64,000 nt of DNA from Hydractinia symbiolongicarpus (taxonomy: Eukaryota; Cnidaria; Hydrozoa; Anthoathecata; Hydractiniidae). Position numbers and translations under genes: made by a program. Numbering within the stretch: position 1 is the stretch's first letter; each line of letters opens with the position of its first letter. The notes under the pieces are model-generated. The model was not told the DNA's origin and searched no databases. It saw only the letters and a program-made list of their open reading frames with translations. Shown here in pieces: positions 19,301-29,398 of this stretch. Location: positions 14,634,001 through 14,698,000 of the forward strand of contig NC_079876.1 in NCBI RefSeq assembly GCF_029227915.1, in the 5' to 3' direction.

Positions 19301-21178
19301 GTAACACAAAGATTGTTAGCTCGGAGGTATAATGGTGTCAGTTAGGTTGTGTTGATTGCTGTTTTTTCTTAGGTGGTGTGCAAGCTACATTTGTTTGATA
19401 AAGTAAAAAAGGTATGGCTGGAAAAGGGTCGAGGTACATTGAGGTTGAATGATATATGTCAAGCGGAAGGTATTTTTCAGTCGAGACTTGGTAAGTGGTG
19501 TTGTCTTTCAAAGGACATAACCGATTCTTTGTTTGTTCGCTCGCTCGCTCGCTTGTTCGTTCGTTCCTTCGTTTCTGAGTTGCATCTTATTTAATGAAAT
19601 TAACCCAGAATATAACATTAACATCGGGGTTACAAAAGCGTAAAAGGTTATTTAGTTTTTCCGGGGTCAAATTTAGACTAATCCGAGTTCATTACTACGT
19701 ACTTTGGGCAAACGTTTAGATGACAATTTTTATTTACATACTCAAATTGTCCTGTTGCTATCTTTGACTAACAGACAGACATATTTTTGATTATAGTTTT
19801 GATTGGTTTTCACCAAACCCTTTGTAAGAATGTGAAGGCATTGTTGTAATCGTTTTCTTTTAAGTTTTCCGAACACAAGGTACGAATCTTGTTCAGTTGA
19901 ACACCATGCTTTGGATGGATATGTTTTGTGAGATGGTGAAGGATAGAGGTATTCGTATAACGGCTGTTGATCCAGAAACACAAGAAGTTAAAGTCTATCT
20001 TATCTCGGTAAATTGTTTTTGCGGGCGTTATACTTCGTGCGCCACGAGTTATGTTATATTTCGCGCGAAATTTGCGCAACGCCGGTTCACATAAAATATG
20101 AATTCTATTTCAAATAAATTAACTAAAACTTTGCGTAATGTTTTCGTCCTTGTGCTATTTTTCACGCATTTGTTGAATGATCGGGCTAAATAGAGCTAAA
20201 AGTTCACTTTGATCTTTTAGCACGTCGGTTCAAGGCGCACGCAATAAATTGCTCAATATTGCGCAATATTCAAAAGTGCTTTTTGCACGAGCTGATCTTT
20301 TTTTAAGAGCACTGCACGCTGCGGTGATGATGACGTAATTTCATGATTTCGAACAATAAATTTGCTTGAATTGCTTGAATATGTTGTCGCGATTAAGTCA
20401 CCATATACAGTCCCGCTATTATAAACTTAATTTCACGATGCAAGAGGCATAAGTACGTGGATTATTTATTTGGTCGTGTGCAAGTTTCTCCAAATACTTA
20501 GGTATGAAATGGTTACGCGTTTTTAATCTAGACTTCGTTGAAGGATACGGTCCAAACATTCACTGCAATCGATCGCCGCATACAAGCGTTGAAACGAAAC
20601 CAAGATTATACAAACTCGCAAAAGAGCGACGATACGCCGAGTAGTAACGAGTCAAAGACGGCGCGTACCGACGACGAAGATAGCAGCACCGAAAACGACA
20701 GGCTGGACGCTAGAATTCGTAAGTAGTATTTAATATTGCCGATAAAGTATAAGTATTTTAGGGAATGAAAATATTTAGGTCTCAGATTAAACTTTTGAAT
20801 AAGAAAGGTATGTGTGGAAATTTACAAGGTATAACACTTTAAAGAAACATATACATGATCGTTCAGCATATATATTTTTATGGTAATATTTCCAACTCCG
20901 TATTGGAGGTCTTCATCAGACTATATAAAATTATATTATATTACCATAATACCAAAATTATATATATATTACCATAAAAATATATATGCTGAACGACCAT
21001 GTATATGTTTCTTTAAAGTATTAACATACGTTCACATGAACATGTCATTTAAAAAGTTATAAGGTGTAAGTTGAAAAAGGTATTTAGGAGCATCCATGGA
21101 CATTTCTTTTTATATTCATTATTTTTAGACGCAGAAAAGGCTGACAATGCAAGCACGAGCGAGGAAATTACGACCTAG
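16353..21178 (+). CDS. RANBP3: Ran-binding protein 3, complete coding region
   Basis: Exons: 16353-16355, 16424-16451, 17410-17481, 17674-17760, 18024-18056, 18363-18400, 18826-19263, 19373-19490, 19865-20007, 20532-20718, 21129-21178. All introns are GT/AG and the sum is 1197 nt, giving 398 residues. The first coding exon contributes only ATG, followed by AEEKNDAS. Residues about 10-60 hold two FxLRPSxL motifs (FQLRPSIL, FMLRPSAL). FG-type motifs (GSFGF, FVFGTN) lie in exon 7. The Ran-binding domain spans about residues 216-345, with GEEGEQHVLQ, CKLHLFD, WLEKGRGTLRLND, SRLVFRTQGT and GIRITAVD. An acidic Ser/Thr/Asp tail follows. RANBP3 assists CRM1-dependent nuclear export and binds Ran-GTP. 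The gene is convergent with the one at 22638. Confidence 0.95.
19527..19570 (+). repeat. Short (TTCG/CTCG)n microsatellite in RANBP3 intron 8
   Basis: Just after the exon 8 donor region the sequence runs as GTTCGCTCGCTCGCTCGCTT and then GTTCGTTCGTTCC, a 4-bp period with C/T exchange. Confidence 0.75.
20834..21021 (-). repeat. Inverted repeat with about 55-bp arms enclosing a hammerhead-like core
   Basis: The arm 20834-20888 is nearly the perfect reverse complement of 20967-21021 (about three mismatches). On the minus strand the interior reads CTGATGA (20919-20913), a CTCC/GGAG stem with loop AATAC, then GAAA (20892-20889) running straight into the second arm. This is the order of a hammerhead ribozyme whose helix III is the 55-bp duplex. 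Opposite GAAA the strand continues with TA, which fits the U-H cleavage dinucleotide. Helix I is only A/T-rich with a two-base bulge, and helix II has outer mismatches. It lies in RANBP3 intron 10 (20719-21128). Confidence 0.6.
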
Positions 21179-21899
21179 CGACACTTGGAAATTATTTCGT
21201 CTTGATTATTCAAGATTTTTTAAAGTTGAGCTGAGTATATATGCCGATATTAGCAAGTATATATATGCCACTATATATACGCGACTATGTATATAGGGAA
21301 GTATATAAGCGAGCATATATGCAGTTATATGGGCGAGTGAAACAAGTATAATTGCGAGTTTTTAAAATTTTTGAATGTTGGTTTGATTGGAGACACTGCC
21401 ATAACTTCGTTTCCAGGACACTTCCGGTTTTTTTCGCGTTTAAAGCTCAAGCGTAAACAATTTTTTGATTTTTTTTACTGGGTTTTTCTTATTCTTTTTG
21501 TTAACGATTCCTTCTATTTTTGCGCGTGCCAACCTAGCTTCCTCATTCTGTAGAAACTCGTAAATATGTTCGAATTTTAACGGACCATGTTGTATGGTAC
21601 CATCGTGTTATGTATTAACAAACTGGATTTTTTTTACATGCTTACTTTGTTTTCAATATGGTGCTGGTTGCAATACCATATATGGAAGTCGCTATGACGT
21701 CAGATATGGTACAAATGTATATAGTTTCTGATGTTCCAAATGTGAATAGATTTCAGCCTTTATTTTATTTGTCGTCGTTTCATTTTTGTGGAAACATAAC
21801 CTTTGCATTTTCTAGAGCGAAAGAAAAAAAACAGTCATTTTTATTTTAGCTTATAAAACAGACTTCTAAAAATATCAACCTCGTCCCAAATACGCACGA
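21179..21899. other. RANBP3 3' flank
   Basis: The stretch after the RANBP3 stop codon contains a TATATATGCC-type quasi-repeat (about 21235-21345) and AT-rich sequence. I see no coding exon and cannot place the poly(A) site. Confidence 0.35.
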
Positions 21900-22075
21900 A
21901 GTAAAGACACATAACGTCGTTCGCAGGGATTAAAGACACCTGAACTCGCCCGTAAGACATTGAAACACTAACGTCGTACCAGGGCGCGAAAGACACCTAA
22001 CGTCGTTGACAAGAATGAAGACTCCTAACCTCGCTCGCGACGTAAAAACACTAACTTCGTTGACAGGGAGTTGAA
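21900..22075 (+). repeat. About 28-bp minisatellite, six degenerate copies
   Basis: Units follow AAAGACACCTAACGTCGTT plus a variable GCAGGGAT-like end. They begin near 21903, 21931, 21962, 21988, 22017 and 22044. Each keeps the A-rich ACACxxAACxTCG core. The array lies between the convergent 3' ends of RANBP3 and the gene at 22638. Confidence 0.75.
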
Positions 22076-22637
22076 GTGTCAATATAAATTCTTAAATACA
22101 AAAATAATCACATCACAAGTTTTCTATTTCTGGAAATACTAGTACAACAGATTATTTTATACAAGAGGTTTATATAACCAGTGCAGTTGATCGTAATACG
22201 TCCCTCCTAAAAAGTCAGAGCAGTAATTAATAAATAGCGTCTTCACTCCAGAAAAAAAGTATCACGCCCCCTGGGCTTGATTTGATTAACGTTCCGGTTG
22301 ATTTCTAAAAAAACCATTTACTGCAATCCGGTGAAAGACTAGACGTAAATCGAGAGTAAAAACTACAAAAACTCGCCCTTTTTTGCAGAAATTATTCGGC
22401 AGATCATCGAGTATTTCGCGAGCTCTGGTAATGAGCAGTGACGAGATGCAGGCATACTTCGAAGTGCAACAAGCAAATTTTGTAAATTAGTTTCTAGGCA
22501 TGTTACAGAACGATGAAACGTTAGTAATGTGATGTAGTTTTGTTGTGGTAACGCGGGATTAATATTTCACTCAAAGCTGTCAAAAAAGAAAACGACTTTC
22601 GGTTTCTTGTGCTCCGTGAAATCAGACTGAGATTATA

Positions 22638-23285
22638 TTAGTAAGTTCTGCAGTATTTGCAACGGTGGTAATGGAAATACCACTCAGGTACCTCACTTTT
22701 ATGCCACCCATTCTCAGCTGCCACGCAGACTAAACATTTACGATCAGAACTACCGTATCTCCCCAGTAAGTGTAAGCAAATATTATTGCAACTTCGACAT
22801 CTATGATGGAGGAGCGCTTTCCCTCCTGTGGCGCGCCCAGTATCAGGTCTAACGTACTTCGGGCACCACTCTACGTGGAGAAAGTTACCGGAAGAGTCTC
22901 GCTCTTTTAAAACGATATGATGATGTTCCTTACGTACAATTTCGTCGATCTTTTCTCGCAATCGCGAAGATATCTTGACTTTATGTTTACTTTCTTCATG
23001 TCGTTTATGTCGTCTATGCTTTTCCCGCTCAGTTCTGCGACTGGAGTCATGGTCACTCTTTCTAACTTTGTCCTTATTATAATCCTGGTGCAATTTTAAT
23101 TTTCGTTTGTGTGAATTTGAAGATGTTTTGTCTTCCCGAGTACGACTTGACGAAACTACGTGTCGGCGACTTTTCCCTTCATCATTATCGGAAGTACTAT
23201 ATCGACGTCTGTAGGAACTAGCGACATGTGACGACACTGAGATAACACGACGATCTGCATATTTGGATAAATGTCGGTGGCTCAT
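22638..23285 (-). CDS. Unrecognised basic Arg/Ser-rich protein with a Cys-rich C-terminus
   Basis: A single uninterrupted reading frame of 215 residues, unusually long for this AT-rich region. Residues 1 to about 115 are strongly basic and rich in Ser, Arg, Lys and His (SSYRRRYSTS, KSRRHVVSSS, EKHRRHKRHEESKHK). The C-terminal third is different: WCPKY, then HHRCRSCNNIC, DRKCLVC and HYHRCKYC, three CxxC pairs with nearby His that could bind zinc. The frame stays open upstream to a Met at 23405. However, a pyrimidine tract plus AG (CCCTTTTTTTAG) lies just before this start and looks like a 3' splice site of a 5' UTR intron, so I chose the MSHRHLSKY start. No family was recognised. A nuclear RNA- or DNA-binding role is only a guess from composition. 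Confidence 0.6.
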   Translation of the reverse strand: MSHRHLSKYADRRVISVSSHVASSYRRRYSTSDNDEGKSRRHVVSSSRTREDKTSSNSHKRKLKLHQDYNKDKVRKSDHDSSRRTEREKHRRHKRHEESKHKVKISSRLREKIDEIVRKEHHHIVLKERDSSGNFLHVEWCPKYVRPDTGRATGGKALLHHRCRSCNNICLHLLGRYGSSDRKCLVCVAAENGWHKSEVPEWYFHYHRCKYCRTY

Positions 23286-23405
23286 GATGCTTCTAAAAAA
23301 AGGGAAAAATAGTAAAAATTTAGCTCGTGTATAACAGAATTCGAGTCCGGGACGATTCACAAAATGAAGTGTATGCTGAACGTCACCCCGACGTGATGGC
23401 GACAT

Positions 23406-23943
23406 ATCAATTTAAAATACATTTTAATAACCGAAAATTTGATTTCTCACGACAAGAAATGTTCAAATGAACATTTCTTCTTCCCTTCTCTTCCCCGCTT
23501 TGACGTCGGATTGAAGTTTATCGTACATTTTTTGATTTGTGTAATGTCAAATAAATTAGAGATAGTTTTCAATTAGTAAAGATGATGGGAGAAGGATCCT
23601 TCGAAACGTCGCCTACTAAACTATCATGTTCAAGAAATGATAAACTTTCCACAGTAATAATCAATGTTTCCATAACCACTGAACGCAGTGATGCGATTGT
23701 AAGTGACGATATGCAAGCCAAAGGCACAGATGACAAAAATAATTAAAACAACTCATTCTGTAGAATGTCTTGATTGGAATCCAAGGTGATTTAAATGACA
23801 TTGAAAGTAGTGCTCCATGCTTATAGATTTTGAAATTTTAATTATTTTGCATAAATTGTGATGTCATGTTAGTCAAACAGAAGTAGTCCCTAATTAAAAA
23901 TTTCTGCGAATATTAATTAGGCCACCCTTAAGAAATTGTTCGC
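23406..23943. other. Flank of the 22638 gene
   Basis: This probably contains the promoter of the minus-strand gene. A small plus-strand reading frame starts at 23582 with MMGEGSFETSPTKLS (54 residues). It includes a GAAGGATCCTTCGAAACGTC stretch that looks like a mobile-element end rather than a gene. Nothing further is supported. Confidence 0.3.
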
Positions 23944-24390
23944 TTGCCGTAACCCGACTCGAAAAAAATAACTCAAGTCGGGCGGTCATGGAAATTATTA
24001 TTTTCTTTCCAGATAAAACCCACATCAAAGCAAAATTTTGTCCAATATGTGATGTAATAAAGCGACAACATTCTTTCTGAGTTGCTCGAACCTACCAAAC
24101 CTACTCGAAACCACTTTTTTAAGATAACACAGTAAAAGAGTAGTACGCATACTCTATTGGCGTTGCAGAAGACATCTGTAAACCACCCTGGGTATTTGGT
24201 GTGAGTACACCTCAAGCGTAACAACAAAAGCAAAAAAAAATAAATTCAATCGACGATTTACGTAAAATCGACTTGGGGATCGGTAAAAAAGGTCTGAAAA
24301 AAAGAATTTTCATGTCCCCCTGACTTTTTCATGTCCCCCTGATTTTTTTCAGTCGGCGCCATTTTGAGGCTATCGGTCGGGTTACGGCAA
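23944..24390. mobile_element. 447-bp MITE-like element with TTGCCGTAACCCGAC termini
   Basis: The left end TTGCCGTAACCCGAC (23944-23958) is the exact reverse complement of 24376-24390. Two direct copies of TTTTCATGTCCCCCTGA lie inside near the right end. No transposase is present. I could not define an unambiguous target duplication, so the superfamily is open. Confidence 0.7.
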
Positions 24391-24506
24391 CCAAATAATT
24401 TTTCATGGATGACCTTTAAAAAATTTTTCATATGCGAATTAGAAATCTGCAAAAACAAAATATTTCAGACAATTACAAAATTCAACGCTTGTAAAGATAT
24501 TCACAT

Positions 24507-24549
24507 CAGTGGCAATCTTACATAGACCTTCTATGTAAGATTGCCACTG
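24507..24549. repeat. Perfect 19-bp hairpin with 5-nt loop
   Basis: CAGTGGCAATCTTACATAG (24507-24525) is followed by ACCTT and its exact reverse complement (24531-24549). Confidence 0.9.
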
Positions 24550-25483
24550 GCACAAGCAGACAAGTGCAATTTGGACAAAAAAAAATGAAAATAATGTTAA
24601 TAACTATACCTTGACAAAATTTGTCAAAATTTGCTATTCCTTTTTAATAATTTATAACATAATTTATCTTGCGAACTAGAAAAGTTTTTTTTTAAAAAAA
24701 ACTGTTAAAGGTAACTACTATAATAACAAAGAAATAATTCTATTTCACAACTTGTATCTATATATCTTCTTCGTAATTTTACAGAATTTCCATGGCTGCA
24801 TGGGGTCAAAATAAGTAGGTTTTGGATTTTGTGGAAAACATCAAATTTTTATGATTCTATCAATATTTTATGACTCTATCAATATTAAAACATTTTTAAT
24901 TTGTTTCAGGACTTTTTTGTTATGATGGCTGTAAATTTGTTTATTATGGAGCAGGCCAAGCCAGTCATTCTGGTCTTCAAAATAAGCACTGTCATCATGA
25001 ACTTTTATTTAGCAGCCCTGCCATGGACAGATCGCCTCTCCTATAAACAACAGTAATATAAGTCCAACATCATCTTATACCTTGAATAATAAGCGTTGAT
25101 GCAAAATCTTATCCCTCTTAAGCTCAAATATGACACCAGATAAGTTAAAATGTATAAGGAGCAAACAAATCGTGTTGATTCAGTCTGGTATATACGCATG
25201 CTGTCTGTCTTTTGTGAGTATTGTATTCATTGTTGTGCATGCCTCAGTTGATAATCTACTGCATTCTTGTGGATTTTTAAATCTTAAGAGGTGACCACTA
25301 GCAATATTAGAGACTCTGAGAAGACAGAGGAAAGATTGGAGAAGAGAATCTATTCATTCTAGCTTTGCATTCATTTCAAAGGTTAACTCCAAAGTAAAAA
25401 CAAGTTAAGCTCTCAATCTAAAACCTAAGAAAACAACTTTTATTTTGCCTGAAAGTTTACTTTTTGGTAAGTAACAATCTATC
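24550..25483. other. Intergenic stretch with a possible orphan exon
   Basis: Most of this stretch is AT-rich and shows nothing. At 24911-25046 (+) a TTTGTTTCAG acceptor-like site precedes an open frame: LFCYDGCKFVYYGAGQASHS, then GLQNKHCHHELL, ending in a stop. It looks more coding than its surroundings (Cys/His, non-repetitive), but I do not recognise it and found no partner exon. Confidence 0.25.
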
Positions 25484-25806
25484 GTGGCGCCGCAGATTAG
25501 TGGTTATAGCTCTCGTACTCTGTGCAGGAGACCGGGGTTCGATTCCTCTTGACAGCGATTCAACATGGGCGAGTGAATGTTACCATAGCCCCGGGTTAAC
25601 CCAAGCCATGTGAGGGAAATTGGGAAGATGGCACACTGTGTGGGCCGTTGGATGTTGCCGGGAGTTGTCTAGTAGAGCGCGGGCTCTAATTGGGTCTGCG
25701 TAGCTCAAAATGAGCATTAAATACTCTAGGACTCTCCATCTACGCCATGGCCCCTCCTGGAAATAATAGACAGGGTATATCCCTCGATATTTGTGAGGCT
25801 AGCCAT
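25484..25806 (+). mobile_element. tRNA-derived SINE, copy 2 (best preserved)
   Basis: The tRNA-like head has a box A-like ATTAGTGGTTATAGC (about 25496) and an exact box B, GGTTCGATTCC (25536-25546). The body includes CCCGGGTTAACCCAAGCC, GGCACACTGTGTGGGCCG and AGCTCAAAATGAGCATTAAA. The 3' tail is CCTGGAAATAATAGACAGGG and runs to about GAGGCTAGCCAT. The same order occurs at 26370 and, inverted, at 13228. Confidence 0.88.
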
Positions 25807-26369
25807 GTAAAATATGCACATCTATCTATTACACAAACACAAGCTTCAACAACCAGTCATTCTTTCTACTGACGTCATCAAGAGATTTCTAGACCAGAAG
25901 TTGACGATAACAAATGTCAGTGCAAATCCCTAAAACTCAAATCCACCTCAGAGCAAACCCTAAATTGAAATTAACTAATGAGCACAAGGCATACATGGTT
26001 ACATCTTGATCGGGTGAGTGAGGCCATTTGTGCTCAACACAAATATTTTTTCAATATTGATCACATGAGTACAGAACAATAAAAGTAAGTTATTAAAAAG
26101 TGCGGTCAGTATTCTGACTCCAAGAATATCATTTGCAACCTGGCATAGTTTAACTATTCCGGTTTGCAGAAAATGTAAACATTAAAAAAAGGTTTATTAT
26201 ATAGCCAATATCAATCTTTCCACAGAATCTTTCCCGGGACGACAGCACAAAATGACCTTATTTATCTCATCAGCTACTATATACAACATATATATAAATA
26301 TACGTACACACAGACCTGGCAAGTCACATGGTTTTGCCATGGCATCCACATTTTCAAGATTAGTGGTAG

Positions 26370-26665
26370 CTCTCGTACTCTGTGTGGGAGACCGGGGTTT
26401 GATTCCTCTTGACGGCGATTCAACATGGGCGAGTGAATGTTACCCTAGCCCCGGGATAACCCAAGCCATGTGAAAGAAATTTGGGAGATTACACACTGTG
26501 TGGGCCGTTGGATGTTGCCAGGAGTTTCCTAGTAGAGCGCGGGTCCTAATTGGGTCTGCGTAGCTCAAAATAAGCATTAAATACTCTAGGACTCTCCATC
26601 TAAGCCATGGCCCCTCCTGGAAATAATAGACAGGGTATATTCCTCTATATTTTCGAGGCTAGCCA
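26370..26665 (+). mobile_element. tRNA-derived SINE, copy 3
   Basis: Starts within box A (AGATTAGTGGTAGCTCTCG) and keeps box B as GGTTTGATTCC (one change). The same body follows: CCCGGGATAACCCAAGCC, ACACTGTGTGGGCCGTTGG and AGCTCAAAATAAGCATTAAA. It ends with the CCTGGAAATAATAGACAGGG tail and GAGGCTAGCCAT. The first few bases of the head are missing compared with copy 2. Confidence 0.88.
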
Positions 26666-29317
26666 TCAGTTCAATCAAAGAGTTGGTGTGAAAAATACCC
26701 TGTTCAAGCTCTTCTATGTGATCATTTTAGGTTATCTTGTATTCCTTGTTGTCATAAGCTGTCGTGAGTGTTCATTAGCTAAGCCTTTACTGTAGTTTTT
26801 CTTGTTTTTTGCCCCACTCCTTAAATCATTAAATTTATGATTTGTAACATTTGATTTGTTTCCATTGTTGGAACAAAAATCGTTTTTTCTCGATTTCAAA
26901 TTTCTCAGGGTTTTTTCCATCAATATCAAGGCTCTGGGAGACGTTTTTAAAATCTCCAGATTTAAAAATAAAAAATGCATCAGGTCTGTAGCTTACAAAA
27001 CTAGAATTTACATAAAAACAATACATAGCTAACTATAACTACCTAGCTACTATAGCTAAGTAACTTTAAACAATATATTTACCTTGGTCCTTACTTTTGA
27101 TTCTAAATATACAAAACAACATTGGTTTCCATCATTTTGAAAGCAAAACAAAACAAGATAGTTTGTTGAAAATCAAAAATTTGCCCGCTGGCTCATGGAG
27201 CAAAACAAAGCAACATATTAATGCATTGCGAATTTCTAGGAATCGCAACTTGGCTTCAGTGCACGACTTCGTTCCCTCTTTTCAGCGCTGCTGACATAAG
27301 ACATCATTAGTTAGAGAAGAAAGACAGATGCATCGTTTTCTGTGAGTATTTTGATCTGGCTTATCTTTGTGTGTAAGTACTTTTGATTTGAGAGATCAAT
27401 TACGCCGACTCACTGACCCTCGTGCAATATGTGTTTTTTGCGTGTTGTGGAGAGCGTTCGCTTACACCAGACATACGGGAAAAATGGGATCCAGGGACCC
27501 TAGAAAGTGGCCCCTGGGACGCAGGCAATGTTTTAAATACAAAACATACCAAGGACCAGAACTTGGCATAATTGGAACCTGGGTCTGGAATTTAGAAGCG
27601 CACTAAAGGAGACAAAATTTAAGCTTCTAAACAAAAGGTATGAGTGGGCTTTTATTCGGAGATTTGTGGTAGGCTTATAAAAAGTTTAAACAAGGTAAAC
27701 CAACCGTTATCCATTTTTGCGCTTTCAATGTTTCCTCGACTGATACAACCGCGGCACGTGTTCCTCTTTACCTTGAGTTAGTGTGACTTTCGAATTCATT
27801 GAAACGTTAGTAAAAAATTTGGTAATTGTTCCAGATAATGAATTTTTTACCTTTTAGGATGTATACGAGAAAAGATAGTCACCTGATTTTACCTTGCTTA
27901 CATGTGCGGACCTTGCTCCCTCGTAAATTTCATAAGTTATTATTCTGGTCTTGTTAATATTTTAAATTTAAAACTTTGTTAAAGCTTGATTCACACGTGA
28001 TGCTAAGCTACGTTAATTTATGTGACTTTTTTTAGCAAACACGTTAAAATACTGACCATCACCCACTCACACTAAAATTCACTATTATATTTAACCCCAG
28101 GATAAATTAACGTATCTTTGATAAGCGGATTTTCACGAGCGAGTTGGATTCAATGAGGCGATAGCAGGACCAAAAGAAATCCGTGTCATTTTCGTCGCAA
28201 AGGTTTTGCCCCGCATTTGCAGTTTTGGTCGACATTTAGATAATTTTGATGACCCTTTCTACAGATGACACTTAAAATTATTTTTGCCTTGCTTAGGGAA
28301 TCGAGCAATCTCGACCCCGGCTATGTATTTCTTTATAACGGGACGGCGCCGTCCCTCATATCAAAAAGAGAAAAAATACCTGGGGTCAAGTTTGGGAAAC
28401 GAGGATTGAAAATAATTGCGACCATGGATTCCCTCTCTAGAGTAGGCTTAATTGTATTTTTTTGGATATTTGACAAAATCGATGTTACGAATTTGTATTT
28501 GTAGACACGAAATTATTTCGACCTTCTTTCCGAGACGGGCATTGATTTCCAGCTTCCCTCTCTAGAATTGGCCGTCGTAAAATATTGACGACGAGGCGCT
28601 TGTCCTCTTTGCTACATACCTTTCTACTTATATGTGCCGTGATATCACTGAATGATGCATAACTGATGCTCAAGTACCAACCGACCAATAAAATTTGCTG
28701 CACTTAAGCTCCTTACGCCTGGGAGAGGCACTTGCCCAACGAAGCCCAGTTTGACTTTACGAAGTAACATTTGCAGGTAAATCTTTAAAGAATTTTCGCC
28801 GGAATAAACTTTCCCGTCCTTAACAATGAACTCAAAAAATCGAGATTGTAATGTTTCGAAACGCTATAGTAGACAAAATTGCCTTTCTAATGGTGCCAAA
28901 TATATATTTATCCAAATTTTGTCCAGGTCAAACTCTATTTTGACTAGCCTCTTGGCGAAATTAAATATCTGTTCAATATCTACACACTCACCGAAGGTCG
29001 TTATTACATGAAAATAATCACTATCGTATAGCGTTACCTAATGGCGGCACGATAGACTATTCCAAAGTGTATACAGTTCATACATAAATAAGACAACACA
29101 ACCATGGAAGGTTAAGTTTAACTTAGCGTATTTTCGCCATAGTGACACCAAACCTCTGTATTGATATCATACCGCGACCGTAAACGTACAACATATCCGA
29201 ATTGTTTTTTTGCATTCCGCTTTTAACACCGTAGAAGTGGACTCTGCGATGTATGTAGCAGCTTCTTGTAACTCGAAAATCATTCGATGGACCAGCCAAA
29301 CTCGATGCCTTGATTTG
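26666..29317. other. Intergenic region without recognised gene
   Basis: Read on both strands; short open frames exist but none shows a recognisable domain or clear splice structure. A perfect 16-bp palindrome, GGGACGGCGCCGTCCC, lies at 28340-28355. Sequence composition shifts to higher GC around 27380-27600 and 28250-28700, perhaps from unrecognised repeats. Confidence 0.35.
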
Positions 29318-29387
29318 CCAACCCCGTTCCCACGGGAATTTGCTTTGTTGAGAAGTTAGGGGCCACAAGACCCTGGGGACGAGGTTG
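29318..29387. mobile_element. 70-bp GC-rich snapback element at the ORC1 3' end
   Basis: The left end CCAACCCCGTTCCCACGGG and the right end ACCCTGGGGACGAGGTTG are imperfect inverted repeats. This resembles a short abundant cnidarian repeat with GACCCTGGGAACGAGGTTG ends. It begins only 11 bases beyond the ORC1 stop codon, so it lies in the ORC1 3' UTR or supplies its transcript end. Confidence 0.6.
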
Positions 29388-29398
29388 TTCATTTGCCA

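Noticed and set aside
19810-20079. 89-residue minus-strand frame
   Set aside because: It overlaps RANBP3 exon 9 in antisense.
23582-23746. 54-residue frame MMGEGSFETS...
   Set aside because: The GAAGGATCCTTCGAAACG stretch looks like a dispersed element end. There is no splice partner. I also checked it for a hammerhead core and found no CUGAUGA.
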